28,542 nt of DNA from Nitrospira sp. SG-bin1 (GCA_002083365.1 LVWS01000041.1:1-28542), one strand, 5' to 3'; positions 1 through 7,299 are shown, numbered from the stretch's first letter. Numbers and translations: made by a program. Notes: a model not told the origin generated them from the letters alone.

Positions 1-52
1 CACGGCGCTTCGCCGTCCACCGCTCAATGGGTTCGGTTATATCTGTTGCCAT
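1..52 (-). CDS. transposase-like protein, N-terminal fragment running off the window
   Basis: An ATG at 52 on the minus strand follows a good Shine-Dalgarno (GAGGAGG, 7 nt upstream) and opens a frame MATDITEPIERWTAKRR that leaves the window. The IERWTAKRR segment resembles the start of the helix-turn-helix of small IS3-type transposase subunits, which commonly begin with a short acidic stretch followed by (V/I)ERW(S/T)AKRK and a DNA-binding helix. Only 17 codons are visible, so the family is a guess and it could be another HTH protein. No terminal inverted repeat could be identified in the 200 bases upstream. If it is a transposase, a mobile element borders this region on the left. Confidence 0.5.
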   Translation of the reverse strand, partial: MATDITEPIERWTAKRR

Positions 53-181
53 CTCGCCACCTCCTCGGTCCGCTCAAGACCATGTCGTGAAGGTGGTCTC
101 CATTGCAAGGGGAGCAGGATAGTCCGTCGCATTGTAGGCTCTGCGCCCTTGAAAGGAAGTCCATGGAGAATAATTTCAGAA

Positions 182-226
182 CTAGGGGTCTTTCTAATCT
201 CACAGGAGTCGGATGTGCTGTACAGT
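182..226 (+). promoter_or_regulatory. putative operator/promoter in front of RNA element A and the GH13 genes
   Basis: A half-conserved copy of the recurrent palindrome lies at 182-197 (CTAGG-N6-TCTAA; the second arm has two mismatches to CCTAG). It is followed after 23 nt by TACAGT at 221-226, a plausible -10. A start near 233 would begin the transcript just before RNA element A at 239. The spacing matches the better copies at 7328, 12138, 12338 and 23270. This is the weakest arm pair of the set apart from the glgC copy. Confidence 0.4.
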
Positions 227-238
227 GACAATCAAGAA

Positions 239-301
239 CGACAATGGAAATATTGTGAACACATAGCGGAAACGTTATGAGCCGCAATATAAAAATTGTC
301 G
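239..301 (+). ncRNA. structured RNA element A (three stacked helices), unrecognised family
   Basis: Helix P1 pairs 239-245 with 295-301 (7 bp). A 4x4 internal loop (GGAA/AAAA) follows. P2 pairs 250-255 with 285-290 (6 bp), then comes a 6x5 internal loop (TGAACA/AGCCG). P3 pairs 262-267 with 274-279 and is closed by the loop GGAAAC. Element B at 3682-3735 has the same plan with the same internal-loop sizes and covarying P1 and P2 pairs. A perfect intrinsic terminator begins 10 nt later (311-344), and the TreS-like gene starts at 374. This order fits either a short independent sRNA or a leader that controls the GH13 gene by termination. I do not recognise it as any riboswitch class I know. Confidence 0.55.
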
Positions 302-310
302 ATTCCCAGG

Positions 311-344
311 AAGCTCCGCTTTCGAAAGAAAGCGGAGCTTTTTT
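311..344 (+). terminator. strong intrinsic terminator between RNA element A and the TreS-like gene
   Basis: A perfect 13-bp stem (311-323 with 328-340) is closed by a GAAA tetraloop and runs into a T tract (339-344). A TTG-initiated reading of the downstream GH13 frame from 296 would run straight through this hairpin, which argues that the real start is the ATG at 374. It terminates RNA element A or attenuates transcription into the GH13 pair. Confidence 0.85.
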
Positions 345-373
345 ATGCTCGGCGAAATCCCTCGTCACAAATC

Positions 374-2017
374 ATGAACGAACGTGATCAAGGTCTTTGG
401 TACAAGAACGCCGTCCTGTACGGTCTCGATGTGGCGACGTTTCAAGATTCCAACGGAGACGGGATCGGTGATTTCCCCGGTTTGATCGATCGATTGGATT
501 ATTTGACCGATCTTGGCGTGACGTGCGTTTGGCTGTTGCCCTTTTTCCCCTCTCCGAATCGCGACAACGGATATGACGTCACCGACTATTTGGGCGTGGA
601 TCCGCGGCTCGGCACCTTCGATGAGTTTCACAGGTTCGTGCGCAAGGCCGGAGAACGGGGGATCCGCGTATTGATCGACCTCGTCATGGACCATACGTCC
701 AATGAACATCCTTGGTTCCGGGCCGCCCGCCAAGATCCGGCCTCGCGGTATCGACGCTATTACACATGGACGGACAGCCCCCCGCCACATGAGCCGGAGA
801 AAGGCAACATCTTTCCCGACCAAGAATCATCGGTGTGGACCTTCGATGAGGTCGCCGGTCAATATTATTACCATCGCTTCTATCATTTTGAGCCGGATCT
901 CGACGTGATGCATCCCGAGGTACGGGAGGAAATCAAACGGGTCATCGATTTTTGGCTCTCTTTCGGCGTCTCCGGATTTCGAGTGGACGCCGTGTCTCAC
1001 ATGATCGAATCTCCGATTCCCGTCGCCGATCCTGCCTTGGTGCACGATCCTCATCAGGTGTTGCGCGACCTACGGTCGTTCGCCTCGTCCCGCAGAACGG
1101 ATGTGGCGCTGCTCGGAGAAGCCGATGTGAAGTTGGAGGAGCTGAGAGCTTTTTTCGGGGAAGGTTCCGAATTGCATTTGCTGTACAATTTTTTCTTGGA
1201 CAATTTATTGTTTCTCTCGCTCGCGACCGGCCGTGCCGAACCGATCGAGCGGGCGCTTCGTCTGTTGCCCTCCATTCCCCACGAATGCCAATGGATCAAT
1301 TTCTTACGTAATCTCGATGAGCTGGACCTCGAACGGCTGACCGAGGATGAGCGCGAACAGGTCTATGTCGCCTTCGCACCGGATCCGGAGATGCGAATCT
1401 TCGGCCGAGGCATCCGCAGACGGCTCGCACCGATGCTGGGCGACCCCCGCAAAGTTCGTATGGCATTGAGTCTTCTCTTCTCATTGCCCGGCACGCCGAT
1501 GTTGATCTACGGGGATGAGATCGGCATGGGTGAAAACCTGTCGTTGGACGGTCGCAATGCGGTACGTACGCCCATGCAATGGTCCTCGGCACGCCATGCG
1601 GGTTTTTCCACCGCAGCGGCGCAGGTTTTGACGGTGCCCGTCGTAACCAAAGGGCAGTTCAGTTATCGACGCATCAATGTCGATAGGCAGGTCGTCGAGC
1701 AGGACTCGACCTTGAATATCGCAAAGCGGCTCATCCGGCTGAGACGCCAATGTCCGGAATGGGGATGGGGAATGTGCCGGGTACTGGCCACCGGAGAACC
1801 AGGTATCTTTGCCCATTCTTGCGAATGGAAGGGACAGCGTCTGATCGCTGTTCATAACTTGGCCGAGAAAGCCGCCTCGGTCCGCCTGGACCGGGAACCG
1901 GAAACGACCTTAACTCCGCTACTGCCGAACGATTGTCGATCACATGGTGACTCGCACCGACTTGAGATCCCTTCATACGGATATGGTTGGTACCGAGTCG
2001 AGAAAACCTATCATTAA
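374..2017 (+). CDS. TreS-like GH13 alpha-glucan enzyme (maltose/trehalose glucosyltransferase family), divergent
   Basis: 547 residues from ATG 374; the in-frame TTG at 296 is rejected because the terminator lies inside that extension. The N-terminus (WYKNAVLYGLDVATFQDSNG) and middle (FLRNLDELDLERL, RIFGRGIRRRLAPML, YGDEIGMGENLSLDGRNAVR) match trehalose synthase TreS, which interconverts maltose and trehalose in the cytoplasm. The nucleophile is D205 in GFRVDAVSHM, the acid/base is E249 in LLGEADV, and the third Asp is D315. Two near-invariant GH13 positions differ: the usual Asn of the NH pair in region I is Asp (MDHTS, residue 106), and the His before the third Asp is Leu (RNLDEL, residue 314). 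No C-terminal maltokinase domain is present. The alpha-glucosidase gene follows after 30 bp. The family is secure, but the actual reaction is not, given these substitutions. Confidence 0.85.
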   Translation: MNERDQGLWYKNAVLYGLDVATFQDSNGDGIGDFPGLIDRLDYLTDLGVTCVWLLPFFPSPNRDNGYDVTDYLGVDPRLGTFDEFHRFVRKAGERGIRVLIDLVMDHTSNEHPWFRAARQDPASRYRRYYTWTDSPPPHEPEKGNIFPDQESSVWTFDEVAGQYYYHRFYHFEPDLDVMHPEVREEIKRVIDFWLSFGVSGFRVDAVSHMIESPIPVADPALVHDPHQVLRDLRSFASSRRTDVALLGEADVKLEELRAFFGEGSELHLLYNFFLDNLLFLSLATGRAEPIERALRLLPSIPHECQWINFLRNLDELDLERLTEDEREQVYVAFAPDPEMRIFGRGIRRRLAPMLGDPRKVRMALSLLFSLPGTPMLIYGDEIGMGENLSLDGRNAVRTPMQWSSARHAGFSTAAAQVLTVPVVTKGQFSYRRINVDRQVVEQDSTLNIAKRLIRLRRQCPEWGWGMCRVLATGEPGIFAHSCEWKGQRLIAVHNLAEKAASVRLDREPETTLTPLLPNDCRSHGDSHRLEIPSYGYGWYRVEKTYH

Positions 2018-2047
2018 AATGGCGGATCATTGATTCAGTAACGCTAC

Positions 2048-3643
2048 ATGAGCCAGGCTTGTCTCACCGTTCAGTGGTGGCAACGAGGAATCATCTATCA
2101 CATCTATCCCCGTTCCTTCGCCGACAGCAACGGCGACGGGATCGGCGACTTGCCCGGCGTCATCTCCAAACTTGAATACCTCCACTGGCTCGGAATCGAC
2201 GCCGTATGGATATCGCCGATCTATCCCTCGCCGATGGCGGACTTCGGCTATGACATTTCCGATCACCGAGCCATCCATCGGATCTTCGGAACCATGGATG
2301 ATTTTGACCGGCTGCTGGCGTCCGCCCATCGTCTTGGCATCAGAGTGATCCTGGACCTCGTACCCAACCATACATCGTCACAACATCCCTGGTTTCTCGA
2401 ATCGCGCTCCTCCCGGAACAATCCCAAAAGGGGCTGGTACATCTGGAAAGATCCTGCATCGGACGGAGGCCCTCCCAATAATTGGCTCAGCACGTTCGGC
2501 GGCAGCGCCTGGGAGTTCGATGCAGGCACGTGTCAGTACTATTATCACGCATACCTCGCACAGCAGCCGGATCTCAATTGGCGCAATCCCGACGTCCGAC
2601 AGGCCATGCACGAGGTCATGCGGTTTTGGTTGGACAGAGGCGTCGACGGGTTCCGTGTCGATGTGATCTGGCATCTCATCAAAGACGATCAGTTCCGCGC
2701 CAACCCGCCGAATCCGCACTATCGAGCAGGCGACTGGCCCTATCGCCGTTTGCTCGCCACCTATACCACCGACCGACCTGAAGTGCATCACATCATCGCG
2801 GGAATGCGGTCTGTGATGGACGAATATCCGGACCGACTCATGATCGGGGAAATTTACCTTCCGGTGGAGCGCCTTATCACCTATTACGGCACCGGAGGCG
2901 ACGGCTGTCATCTGCCGTTCAACTTCCAGCTCATTGAGGAACCTTGGCATGCCGCTGCCGTCGCAGCCGCGGTGCAAACCTACGAGGCCGCGCTGCCGGC
3001 TCATGGCTGGCCGAACTGGGTGTTGAGCAATCACGACAAATCGCGCATCGCCAGCCGCGTCGGACTGCCTCAGGCGCGCATTGCAGCGATGCTCTTGCTG
3101 ACGTTGCGGGGGACTCCGACCATTTATTATGGCGATGAAATCGGCATGGCGGACGTCCCGATTCCACCGCATCTCATTCAAGATCCTTGGGAGAAAAACG
3201 TCTCTGGTATTGGTCTCGGTCGTGATCCGGTTCGAACGCCGATGCAATGGGATACCTCACCACATGCCGGTTTTACGGCGGGCACACCATGGCTACCCGT
3301 TGATCAGGCCGCCGCAACCGTGAATGTTGAGGTGGAGCGCCAGGACCCTCAATCCATGTTGGTCCTATATCGTGAATTAATTCGCCTGCGCAATGCCGAA
3401 GAAACGTTGGTTCTCGGGTCGTACCGACTCCTGTCGGTCACGGACGAGGTGATGCTCTACCAGCGGGAACTCGACACACGTCGTCTGCTGATCGGCTTGA
3501 ATTTTTCTGCTCGGCCTCGGCTGGCTCCCGTTCAGGCTCGCGGCACGATACTGCTCTCGACCGGCATGGATCGTGGGAGCGAGGGATTGGATGGTGAGTT
3601 AAGACTGCGCGGCAACGAGGGCATCGTAGCCGCTCTTGAATAA
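2048..3643 (+). CDS. GH13 alpha-glucosidase (oligo-1,6-/alpha-1,4-glucosidase type)
   Basis: 531 residues with the full GH13 (beta/alpha)8 signature set: region I ILDLVPNHTS (about 101-110), nucleophile D205 in GFRVDVIWHL, acid/base E268 in MIGEIYLP, and H329-D330 in SNHDKSR. QQPDLNWRNP and YYGDEIGM are typical of the alpha-glucosidase/oligo-1,6-glucosidase branch, which releases glucose from the non-reducing end of short alpha-glucans in the cytoplasm. Length is normal for the family. It starts 30 bp after the TreS-like gene on the same strand, so the two are probably co-transcribed. No strong Shine-Dalgarno is visible upstream of ATG 2048. Exact linkage preference (alpha-1,4 or alpha-1,6, sucrose) cannot be read from sequence alone. 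RNA element B lies 38 bp downstream. Confidence 0.9.
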   Translation: MSQACLTVQWWQRGIIYHIYPRSFADSNGDGIGDLPGVISKLEYLHWLGIDAVWISPIYPSPMADFGYDISDHRAIHRIFGTMDDFDRLLASAHRLGIRVILDLVPNHTSSQHPWFLESRSSRNNPKRGWYIWKDPASDGGPPNNWLSTFGGSAWEFDAGTCQYYYHAYLAQQPDLNWRNPDVRQAMHEVMRFWLDRGVDGFRVDVIWHLIKDDQFRANPPNPHYRAGDWPYRRLLATYTTDRPEVHHIIAGMRSVMDEYPDRLMIGEIYLPVERLITYYGTGGDGCHLPFNFQLIEEPWHAAAVAAAVQTYEAALPAHGWPNWVLSNHDKSRIASRVGLPQARIAAMLLLTLRGTPTIYYGDEIGMADVPIPPHLIQDPWEKNVSGIGLGRDPVRTPMQWDTSPHAGFTAGTPWLPVDQAAATVNVEVERQDPQSMLVLYRELIRLRNAEETLVLGSYRLLSVTDEVMLYQRELDTRRLLIGLNFSARPRLAPVQARGTILLSTGMDRGSEGLDGELRLRGNEGIVAALE

Positions 3644-3681
3644 GACCGTCAGGTGATATGGCTTCGTCGTAATTATGACGG

Positions 3682-3735
3682 GCAATGAAAACGTTGTGAG
3701 CACATAGCAATTATGAGATGCAGTGTCAGGATTGC
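3682..3735 (+). ncRNA. structured RNA element B, second copy of element A
   Basis: P1 pairs 3682-3686 with 3731-3735, then a 4x4 internal loop (GAAA/CAGG). P2 pairs 3691-3696 with 3721-3726 (two G-U wobbles), then a 6x5 internal loop (TGAGCA/AGATG). P3 pairs 3703-3706 with 3712-3715, closed by a 5-nt loop. The 26-nt block 3683-3708 matches element A (242-267) at 22 positions, and all four differences are transitions. The 3' strand of P1 can alternatively pair in a 6-bp hairpin, AGGATT(3728-3733)/AATCCT(3737-3742), so two mutually exclusive folds exist. It lies between convergent gene ends, so it cannot be a leader of a nearby plus-strand gene and is more likely a stand-alone transcript. Confidence 0.5.
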
Positions 3736-3762
3736 AAATCCTAAGGACCTCCGCCGCAAGGG

Positions 3763-3792
3763 CGGCCCCGACAGAAAGAACTGTCGGGGCCG
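3763..3792. terminator. strong GC-rich hairpin between convergent genes
   Basis: A 12-bp perfect stem (3763-3774 with 3781-3792) has loop AAAGAA. No T tract follows on either strand, so it is not a textbook intrinsic terminator. Its position between the GH13 and outer-membrane gene ends, and after RNA element B, suggests a transcript-end structure or a 3' stabiliser. A smaller hairpin (CCGCC-GCAAG-GGCGG, 3751-3765) partly overlaps its left arm. Confidence 0.45.
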
Positions 3793-3859
3793 GCTTCAAA
3801 CAGGGCACGTTCCAGTGAGTGCTCCACACGGATCCCGGCTCGGGCACACCTAGAAGCAC

Positions 3860-4726
3860 CTAGAAGTGGACGGCCAATCCGCCCACGAAATGACTGGCCT
3901 TGTAGTTACCCTCGACTCCGGCCGTGGTCCCTTGGAGCTGGGGGAAATCAAACCCGGCATAGTTGAACTTGTACTCGCCGAAGATCGACACGTTTCGATG
4001 CACGAAATATTTCATGCCAGCCAGCGCATTCAGGCCGACTTCCAAGTTGTCCGTGCTGCGCCCGAATTGATTGGATGTCTCGGCAAAGAATATGGCCGGA
4101 CCGGCTCCGGCATACACTTGGAACGGACATTTCGCGTTGTCATCCGCGGTCGAGTGATCTTCATAATAGTGCGTGCGACCCTCTCTGGAGGAGGTCCCCT
4201 GGCGGGTACGATCGTACTCGCGATCATTCCGATTACGGTCCGGACAGGCGAGCCTTGTTCTGGCAATCACATTGAACGCGAGGGTGGTCACACGCAGGTT
4301 CGATCCGGGGAAGGCGGCGTTTTGCTCTAAATGCGGCGTGGTATTGAACCCTTCCATTTCAAGACCCAGCCAGCTCAGTCGCCCCGGATGGAAGTAGCCG
4401 ATTTTCGCTCCGTAGATCACCGAATTGGCCAGATCGAAGCTCCCGAACTCCTGTCCTCCGAGCGTTCCTCTTCCGTCGATGCTCGAAAAACTGTGTCCCA
4501 ACGTGAACCCGCCGAATCCGCCCAGATAGACTTCCCCCGATCGCCTATGCTCCACGACACGTTCTTCGACCACCACGCGATCACGCGGGACGCGTTCATC
4601 GGCTACGGTACGATCACGCGGCATGGTCCGCCCCGTGTCGGGATCCACCGTCGTCTGGGCATACGACATCGTGACACCGGCCAATAGGCCAAGGACCCCT
4701 GGCACGATCATGTGTCTCAGTTTCAT
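3860..4726 (-). CDS. outer-membrane beta-barrel protein (OmpA/OMP-like)
   Basis: 288 residues from ATG 4726, chosen over the longer frame (4804) because GGAGG lies 9 nt upstream and a clean signal peptide follows (MKLRHMIVPGVLGLLAG, cleavage near SYA-QT). Residues ~25-60 form a charged segment with repeated PRDR-V-x-(D/E)ER blocks. The rest alternates aromatic/Gly-rich strands (VYLGGFGGFTLG, YGAKIGYF, VYAGAGPAIFF, SIFGEYKFNYAGFDF) and ends in the terminal Phe expected by the BAM machinery (GGLAVHF). A roughly 45-residue Arg/Asp/Asn-rich insert between two cysteines (ACPDRN...AKCPF) interrupts the barrel, probably as an extracellular loop. Function is unknown beyond an 8-strand-type barrel. 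It is transcribed alone, convergent with the GH13 pair. Confidence 0.8.
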   Translation of the reverse strand: MKLRHMIVPGVLGLLAGVTMSYAQTTVDPDTGRTMPRDRTVADERVPRDRVVVEERVVEHRRSGEVYLGGFGGFTLGHSFSSIDGRGTLGGQEFGSFDLANSVIYGAKIGYFHPGRLSWLGLEMEGFNTTPHLEQNAAFPGSNLRVTTLAFNVIARTRLACPDRNRNDREYDRTRQGTSSREGRTHYYEDHSTADDNAKCPFQVYAGAGPAIFFAETSNQFGRSTDNLEVGLNALAGMKYFVHRNVSIFGEYKFNYAGFDFPQLQGTTAGVEGNYKASHFVGGLAVHF

Positions 4727-5071
4727 AAGGACAAACCTCCCGTTAAAAGTTTCGACATATGCGGGAGGGCTGCAAAATACGAGCCTTCTACCGACATCCG
4801 GCATCTGATCGATGGTTGCACGATCGAGCCGTCACGTTTCAGAAGAAATACTGAGGATTCGTATCGGTATTGATTACGACCTGCCCGCGTGCTCTCACGC
4901 ATCGTGAAAGTCCGGATGCGAACGAACGGACAGACTGTCCGGCATCGCGCAAAACATCCGCAATATCGTGCTCAGAACACGAATCAAAAGAGGCCTCAGT
5001 GAAGGGAGCTAGGGGTTATTCCGGCTCGGTCAAGACGAGACGATGAGCGATACCACACCCATTGCGTGCGC
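4727..5071. other. 345-bp intergenic region between ku and the outer-membrane gene
   Basis: It contains no convincing gene. A 15-bp palindrome CGGACAG-A-CTGTCCG lies at 4927-4941, and an isolated CTAGG half-site lies at 5009-5013 whose partner arm does not match. The OMP Shine-Dalgarno (GGAGG) is at 4736-4740. I could not place a confident promoter for the OMP gene or a terminator for ku. Confidence 0.5.
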
Positions 5072-5941
5072 TCAGGCCGTTTTACGCCGAAATCCGTCCG
5101 AGCGTCGTTCACGGCGATGCGCTGAAGCAGACCGTTGCTTGGACTTGTCTTGTACGCTTCGTTTGAGCAACGCCATCAGGTCGACCACGTCTCCTCGGCT
5201 CGGCTTCTCCTCGACCTCGGGGATTTCCGTGCTGACGACCTCGGTTTCTCCGGCCTTGATTCGTTTGTCGATCAGCTTGAGCAGATCCTCATGATAGGTA
5301 TCGTGATAGTCTTCAGGCTTCCAGTCGCCCGTCATTTCTTCGACCAGCTTGACGGCCATCTCTGATTCACGGGACGTCACTCCGACGGCTTTCACATTCT
5401 TCGGCGGAAGCTCCAGTTCGTCGGCGGCCCTGACCTCATTGGCATATCGGAGTGTGTTCATGACGATCATGTCGTCCATCGGAATCAGTGCGGCCACATA
5501 CTGGCGCGTGCGGATCACGACGTTCGCGATGCCGACCTTGTGGGTCTGCCGCAGGGTCTCCCGCAACAGCGCATAACCTTTTTCACCTCGCCGGTCCGGA
5601 GCCAAGTAATAGGGTGTTTCAAAATACATCGGCGCGATCCGGTTTTCTTCCACGAAACGGAGAATGTCGATCGTCTGCGTGGCCTCGACGTTGGCGCGTC
5701 GGAAATCTTCCTCGGTGAGGACGACGTAGCGTCCTTTCTCATACTCGTATCCTTTGACGATCTGGTCCCAGGGCACGTCTTCTCCGGTCTCCTTGTTGTA
5801 TCGTTTGAATCCGACGGGCTTCATGTCACGGCGGTCCAGCATGGTCAGATCGAAACTGTTTCGCTTCTCGGCCGAATAGAGTCCGACGGGGATATGGACG
5901 AGGCCGAAACTGATGGCACCTTTCCACAGAGTACGCGGCAT
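5072..5941 (-). CDS. ku: bacterial Ku, non-homologous end-joining protein
   Basis: 289 residues, full length for bacterial Ku. The opening MPRTLWKGAISFGLVHIPV and the segments RYNKETGEDVPWDQIVKGYE, FVEENRIAPMYFETPYYLAP and EVRAADELELPP are diagnostic of the Ku core, which forms a homodimeric ring on DNA ends and recruits the ligase LigD. The tail (about 255-289) is Lys/Arg-rich, as in Ku proteins whose C-terminus contacts DNA. Shine-Dalgarno AGAGGA sits just upstream of ATG 5941. No ligD is present in the window. It lies 111 bp downstream of the stress-type membrane genes and on the same strand, so it may be read from the promoter near 7300. Confidence 0.96.
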   Translation of the reverse strand: MPRTLWKGAISFGLVHIPVGLYSAEKRNSFDLTMLDRRDMKPVGFKRYNKETGEDVPWDQIVKGYEYEKGRYVVLTEEDFRRANVEATQTIDILRFVEENRIAPMYFETPYYLAPDRRGEKGYALLRETLRQTHKVGIANVVIRTRQYVAALIPMDDMIVMNTLRYANEVRAADELELPPKNVKAVGVTSRESEMAVKLVEEMTGDWKPEDYHDTYHEDLLKLIDKRIKAGETEVVSTEIPEVEEKPSRGDVVDLMALLKRSVQDKSKQRSASAHRRERRSDGFRRKTA

Positions 5942-6052
5942 GGCATCCTCTTCGGTCTTACCTGTCCATCGGTGTGGCCTCAGGCCGCGGCGAAGAACGG
6001 GCGGGCGCTCGACGTTTCCGCAACGGCCCTTGATGTGGGGAACGAGGCGATG

Positions 6053-6667
6053 TTATCGGCGGGATCCACGCGGGTGAGACGTCATGGACTTCAGGATCGT
6101 CGGCACGATTTCTTTGGCCATATCCCGCGTGAATTCGCGAAGAGCGTACACGATCGCCTCTTTGGAACGCTGCAACTCCGTCTGAACATTGCCTTTCACG
6201 TCGCCCCATAAATCGGACACGAAGTTTGAGCGGTCTTTGCCGGCCTCCCGATGCGGTCCCGGGAAATAGGGATAGACGCCGGGCTCCGTTTCTCGAGCTT
6301 CCTTCTTTTCCTCCGAAGGCATGACCGACGCTCCCCGGGCCTGAGGGGGATAATAGGGATACACTTTCTGGCGGCGATAGTTCTTCCCCAACATGCCGAC
6401 GACATAACCGAACAGCACCATGCCGCCCAGCGCGGCCCAAGGCCTCACGTTCATCTGCCGAACGGGATTCAGCACCCGAGCGGATCGATCGATCAATTCC
6501 TTTCCCGTCTCTCCCATGTTGGAGGTGAGCCCGGACCATGTCGACTTCGCGTTCTCCCATTCATATCGGGCCTTTTCGTCCAGCAACTGAATCTTTCGGC
6601 CGATCTCGAGTCGGGTTTCGAGAATATCCTTTATGTCTTGCTCGACAATACTTGCTCTTTGATCCAT
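6053..6667 (-). CDS. YqjD/ElaB-like membrane-anchored protein with Tyr/Pro-rich linker
   Basis: 204 residues. Residues 1-70 are helical and charged (EQDIKDILETRLEIGRKIQL), as in DUF883-type proteins. A single hydrophobic segment follows at about 76-95 (RPWAALGGMVLFGYVVGML), resembling the Gly-rich anchor of YqjD/ElaB. A linker with a repeated YPYYP/YPYFP motif comes next, then a C-terminal amphipathic region (about 145-200). E. coli YqjD/ElaB are stationary-phase inner-membrane proteins that bind ribosomes; that role is only an analogy here. The start overlaps the end of the holin-like gene by 37 bp, which indicates translational coupling. The C-terminal domain has no family I recognise. Confidence 0.7.
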   Translation of the reverse strand: MDQRASIVEQDIKDILETRLEIGRKIQLLDEKARYEWENAKSTWSGLTSNMGETGKELIDRSARVLNPVRQMNVRPWAALGGMVLFGYVVGMLGKNYRRQKVYPYYPPQARGASVMPSEEKKEARETEPGVYPYFPGPHREAGKDRSNFVSDLWGDVKGNVQTELQRSKEAIVYALREFTRDMAKEIVPTILKSMTSHPRGSRR

Positions 6668-7068
6668 TGTGCGTTTTCCTTCATTGAATGCAGAGTTCGG
6701 TGCGGCATGAGGTCGAAGCTCTGCAACGAGTTTTTACCCTTGATCACCAGTGCAAACCCCACGGCCAGGAGCACGAGACCGACCAGCCCGTACGAAGCCC
6801 ACAGGGGAAGACCGGCGAATTCATGAAGCATCTGCACCAACATGAGCAGGGCGAACAGGCCTCCGAGGGCCGTGAACGCGATCCCGGCTCCCACCGCGAC
6901 GGCCCCTTGGCGTATCTTGACGGTCTCCGCAAAGAACTCGTCCCGCATGAGTCGAAGCTCTTGCCGAAACAATGTCCGCACATCCCCGATCAATCCGCCG
7001 AGGAGACCGATGATGCCGTTCCTCGACGTGTGCGCGGCCTGTCCATGCGTGTCTTCTTGAATCGTCAC
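6631..7068 (-). CDS. phage-holin-3/YqjE-type membrane protein
   Basis: 145 residues from a GTG at 7068. The N-terminal part is amphipathic (GLLGGLIGDVRTLFRQELRL, then RDEFFAETVKIRQGAVAVGA). Two membrane helices follow at about 55-83 and 90-110 (LLMLVQMLHEFAGLPLWASY, then GLVGLVLLAVGFALVIKG). This is the layout of the Actinobacterial-phage-holin/YqjE family, which in bacterial chromosomes sits beside yqjD-like genes and is linked to stress rather than lysis. The start overlaps the 56-aa peptide's stop as GTGA, and the stop overlaps the next gene by 37 bp, so the three form a tightly coupled cassette. Confidence 0.8.
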   Translation of the reverse strand: MTIQEDTHGQAAHTSRNGIIGLLGGLIGDVRTLFRQELRLMRDEFFAETVKIRQGAVAVGAGIAFTALGGLFALLMLVQMLHEFAGLPLWASYGLVGLVLLAVGFALVIKGKNSLQSFDLMPHRTLHSMKENAQWIKEQVLSSKT

Positions 7069-7235
7069 GGCAACCTCCGACGTCGAGATGCAAGATAGCC
7101 CAGTCCCGCTCCCATCGTAAGCACAACCCAGGGATACCGTTGCATGATCGCTTCCGCACGGTTGATAAGATACTTTCCTCTCCTCATCGTCGATTCGCTT
7201 TCATGCGTGACATGATCCGGAAAGTACAGATGCAT
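7065..7235 (-). CDS. 56-aa YqjD/ElaB-like C-terminal anchor peptide
   Basis: ATG 7235 is preceded by a strong GGAGG (6 nt spacing), and the frame ends in TGA at 7065-7067, overlapping the GTG of the holin-like gene. The peptide begins MHLYFPDHVTHESESTMRR, then NRAEAIMQRYPWVVLTMGAG, and ends GLGYLASRRRRLP. The YPWVVLTMGAGLGYLASRR stretch closely resembles the glycine-zipper membrane anchor of YqjD/ElaB/DUF883 proteins, here almost without the usual N-terminal helical domain. It is the first gene of the cassette leading to the holin-like protein, the larger YqjD-like protein and probably ku. Start, RBS and coupling make it a convincing gene despite its size. Confidence 0.8.
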   Translation of the reverse strand: MHLYFPDHVTHESESTMRRGKYLINRAEAIMQRYPWVVLTMGAGLGYLASRRRRLP

Positions 7236-7299
7236 GTCGTCCTCCGTTCGTCCTCGTCGCCGACCTCTTTCTCCGCCACATGATGTGTTCTTCGGCTAG

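Noticed and set aside
296..373. N-terminal extension of the TreS-like protein from a TTG at 296
   Set aside because: It reads through a perfect intrinsic terminator hairpin (311-344) and has no family similarity; ATG 374 fits the family start.
3682..3742. Element B as a cyclic-di-GMP (GEMM) riboswitch
   Set aside because: A GCAAA followed by CCTAAGG looks superficially similar, but the required second hairpin and conserved ligand-binding core are absent, and element A lacks even that resemblance.
6631..7068. Holin-like gene as evidence of a prophage
   Set aside because: No other phage gene is nearby; this family is common on chromosomes beside yqjD-like genes.
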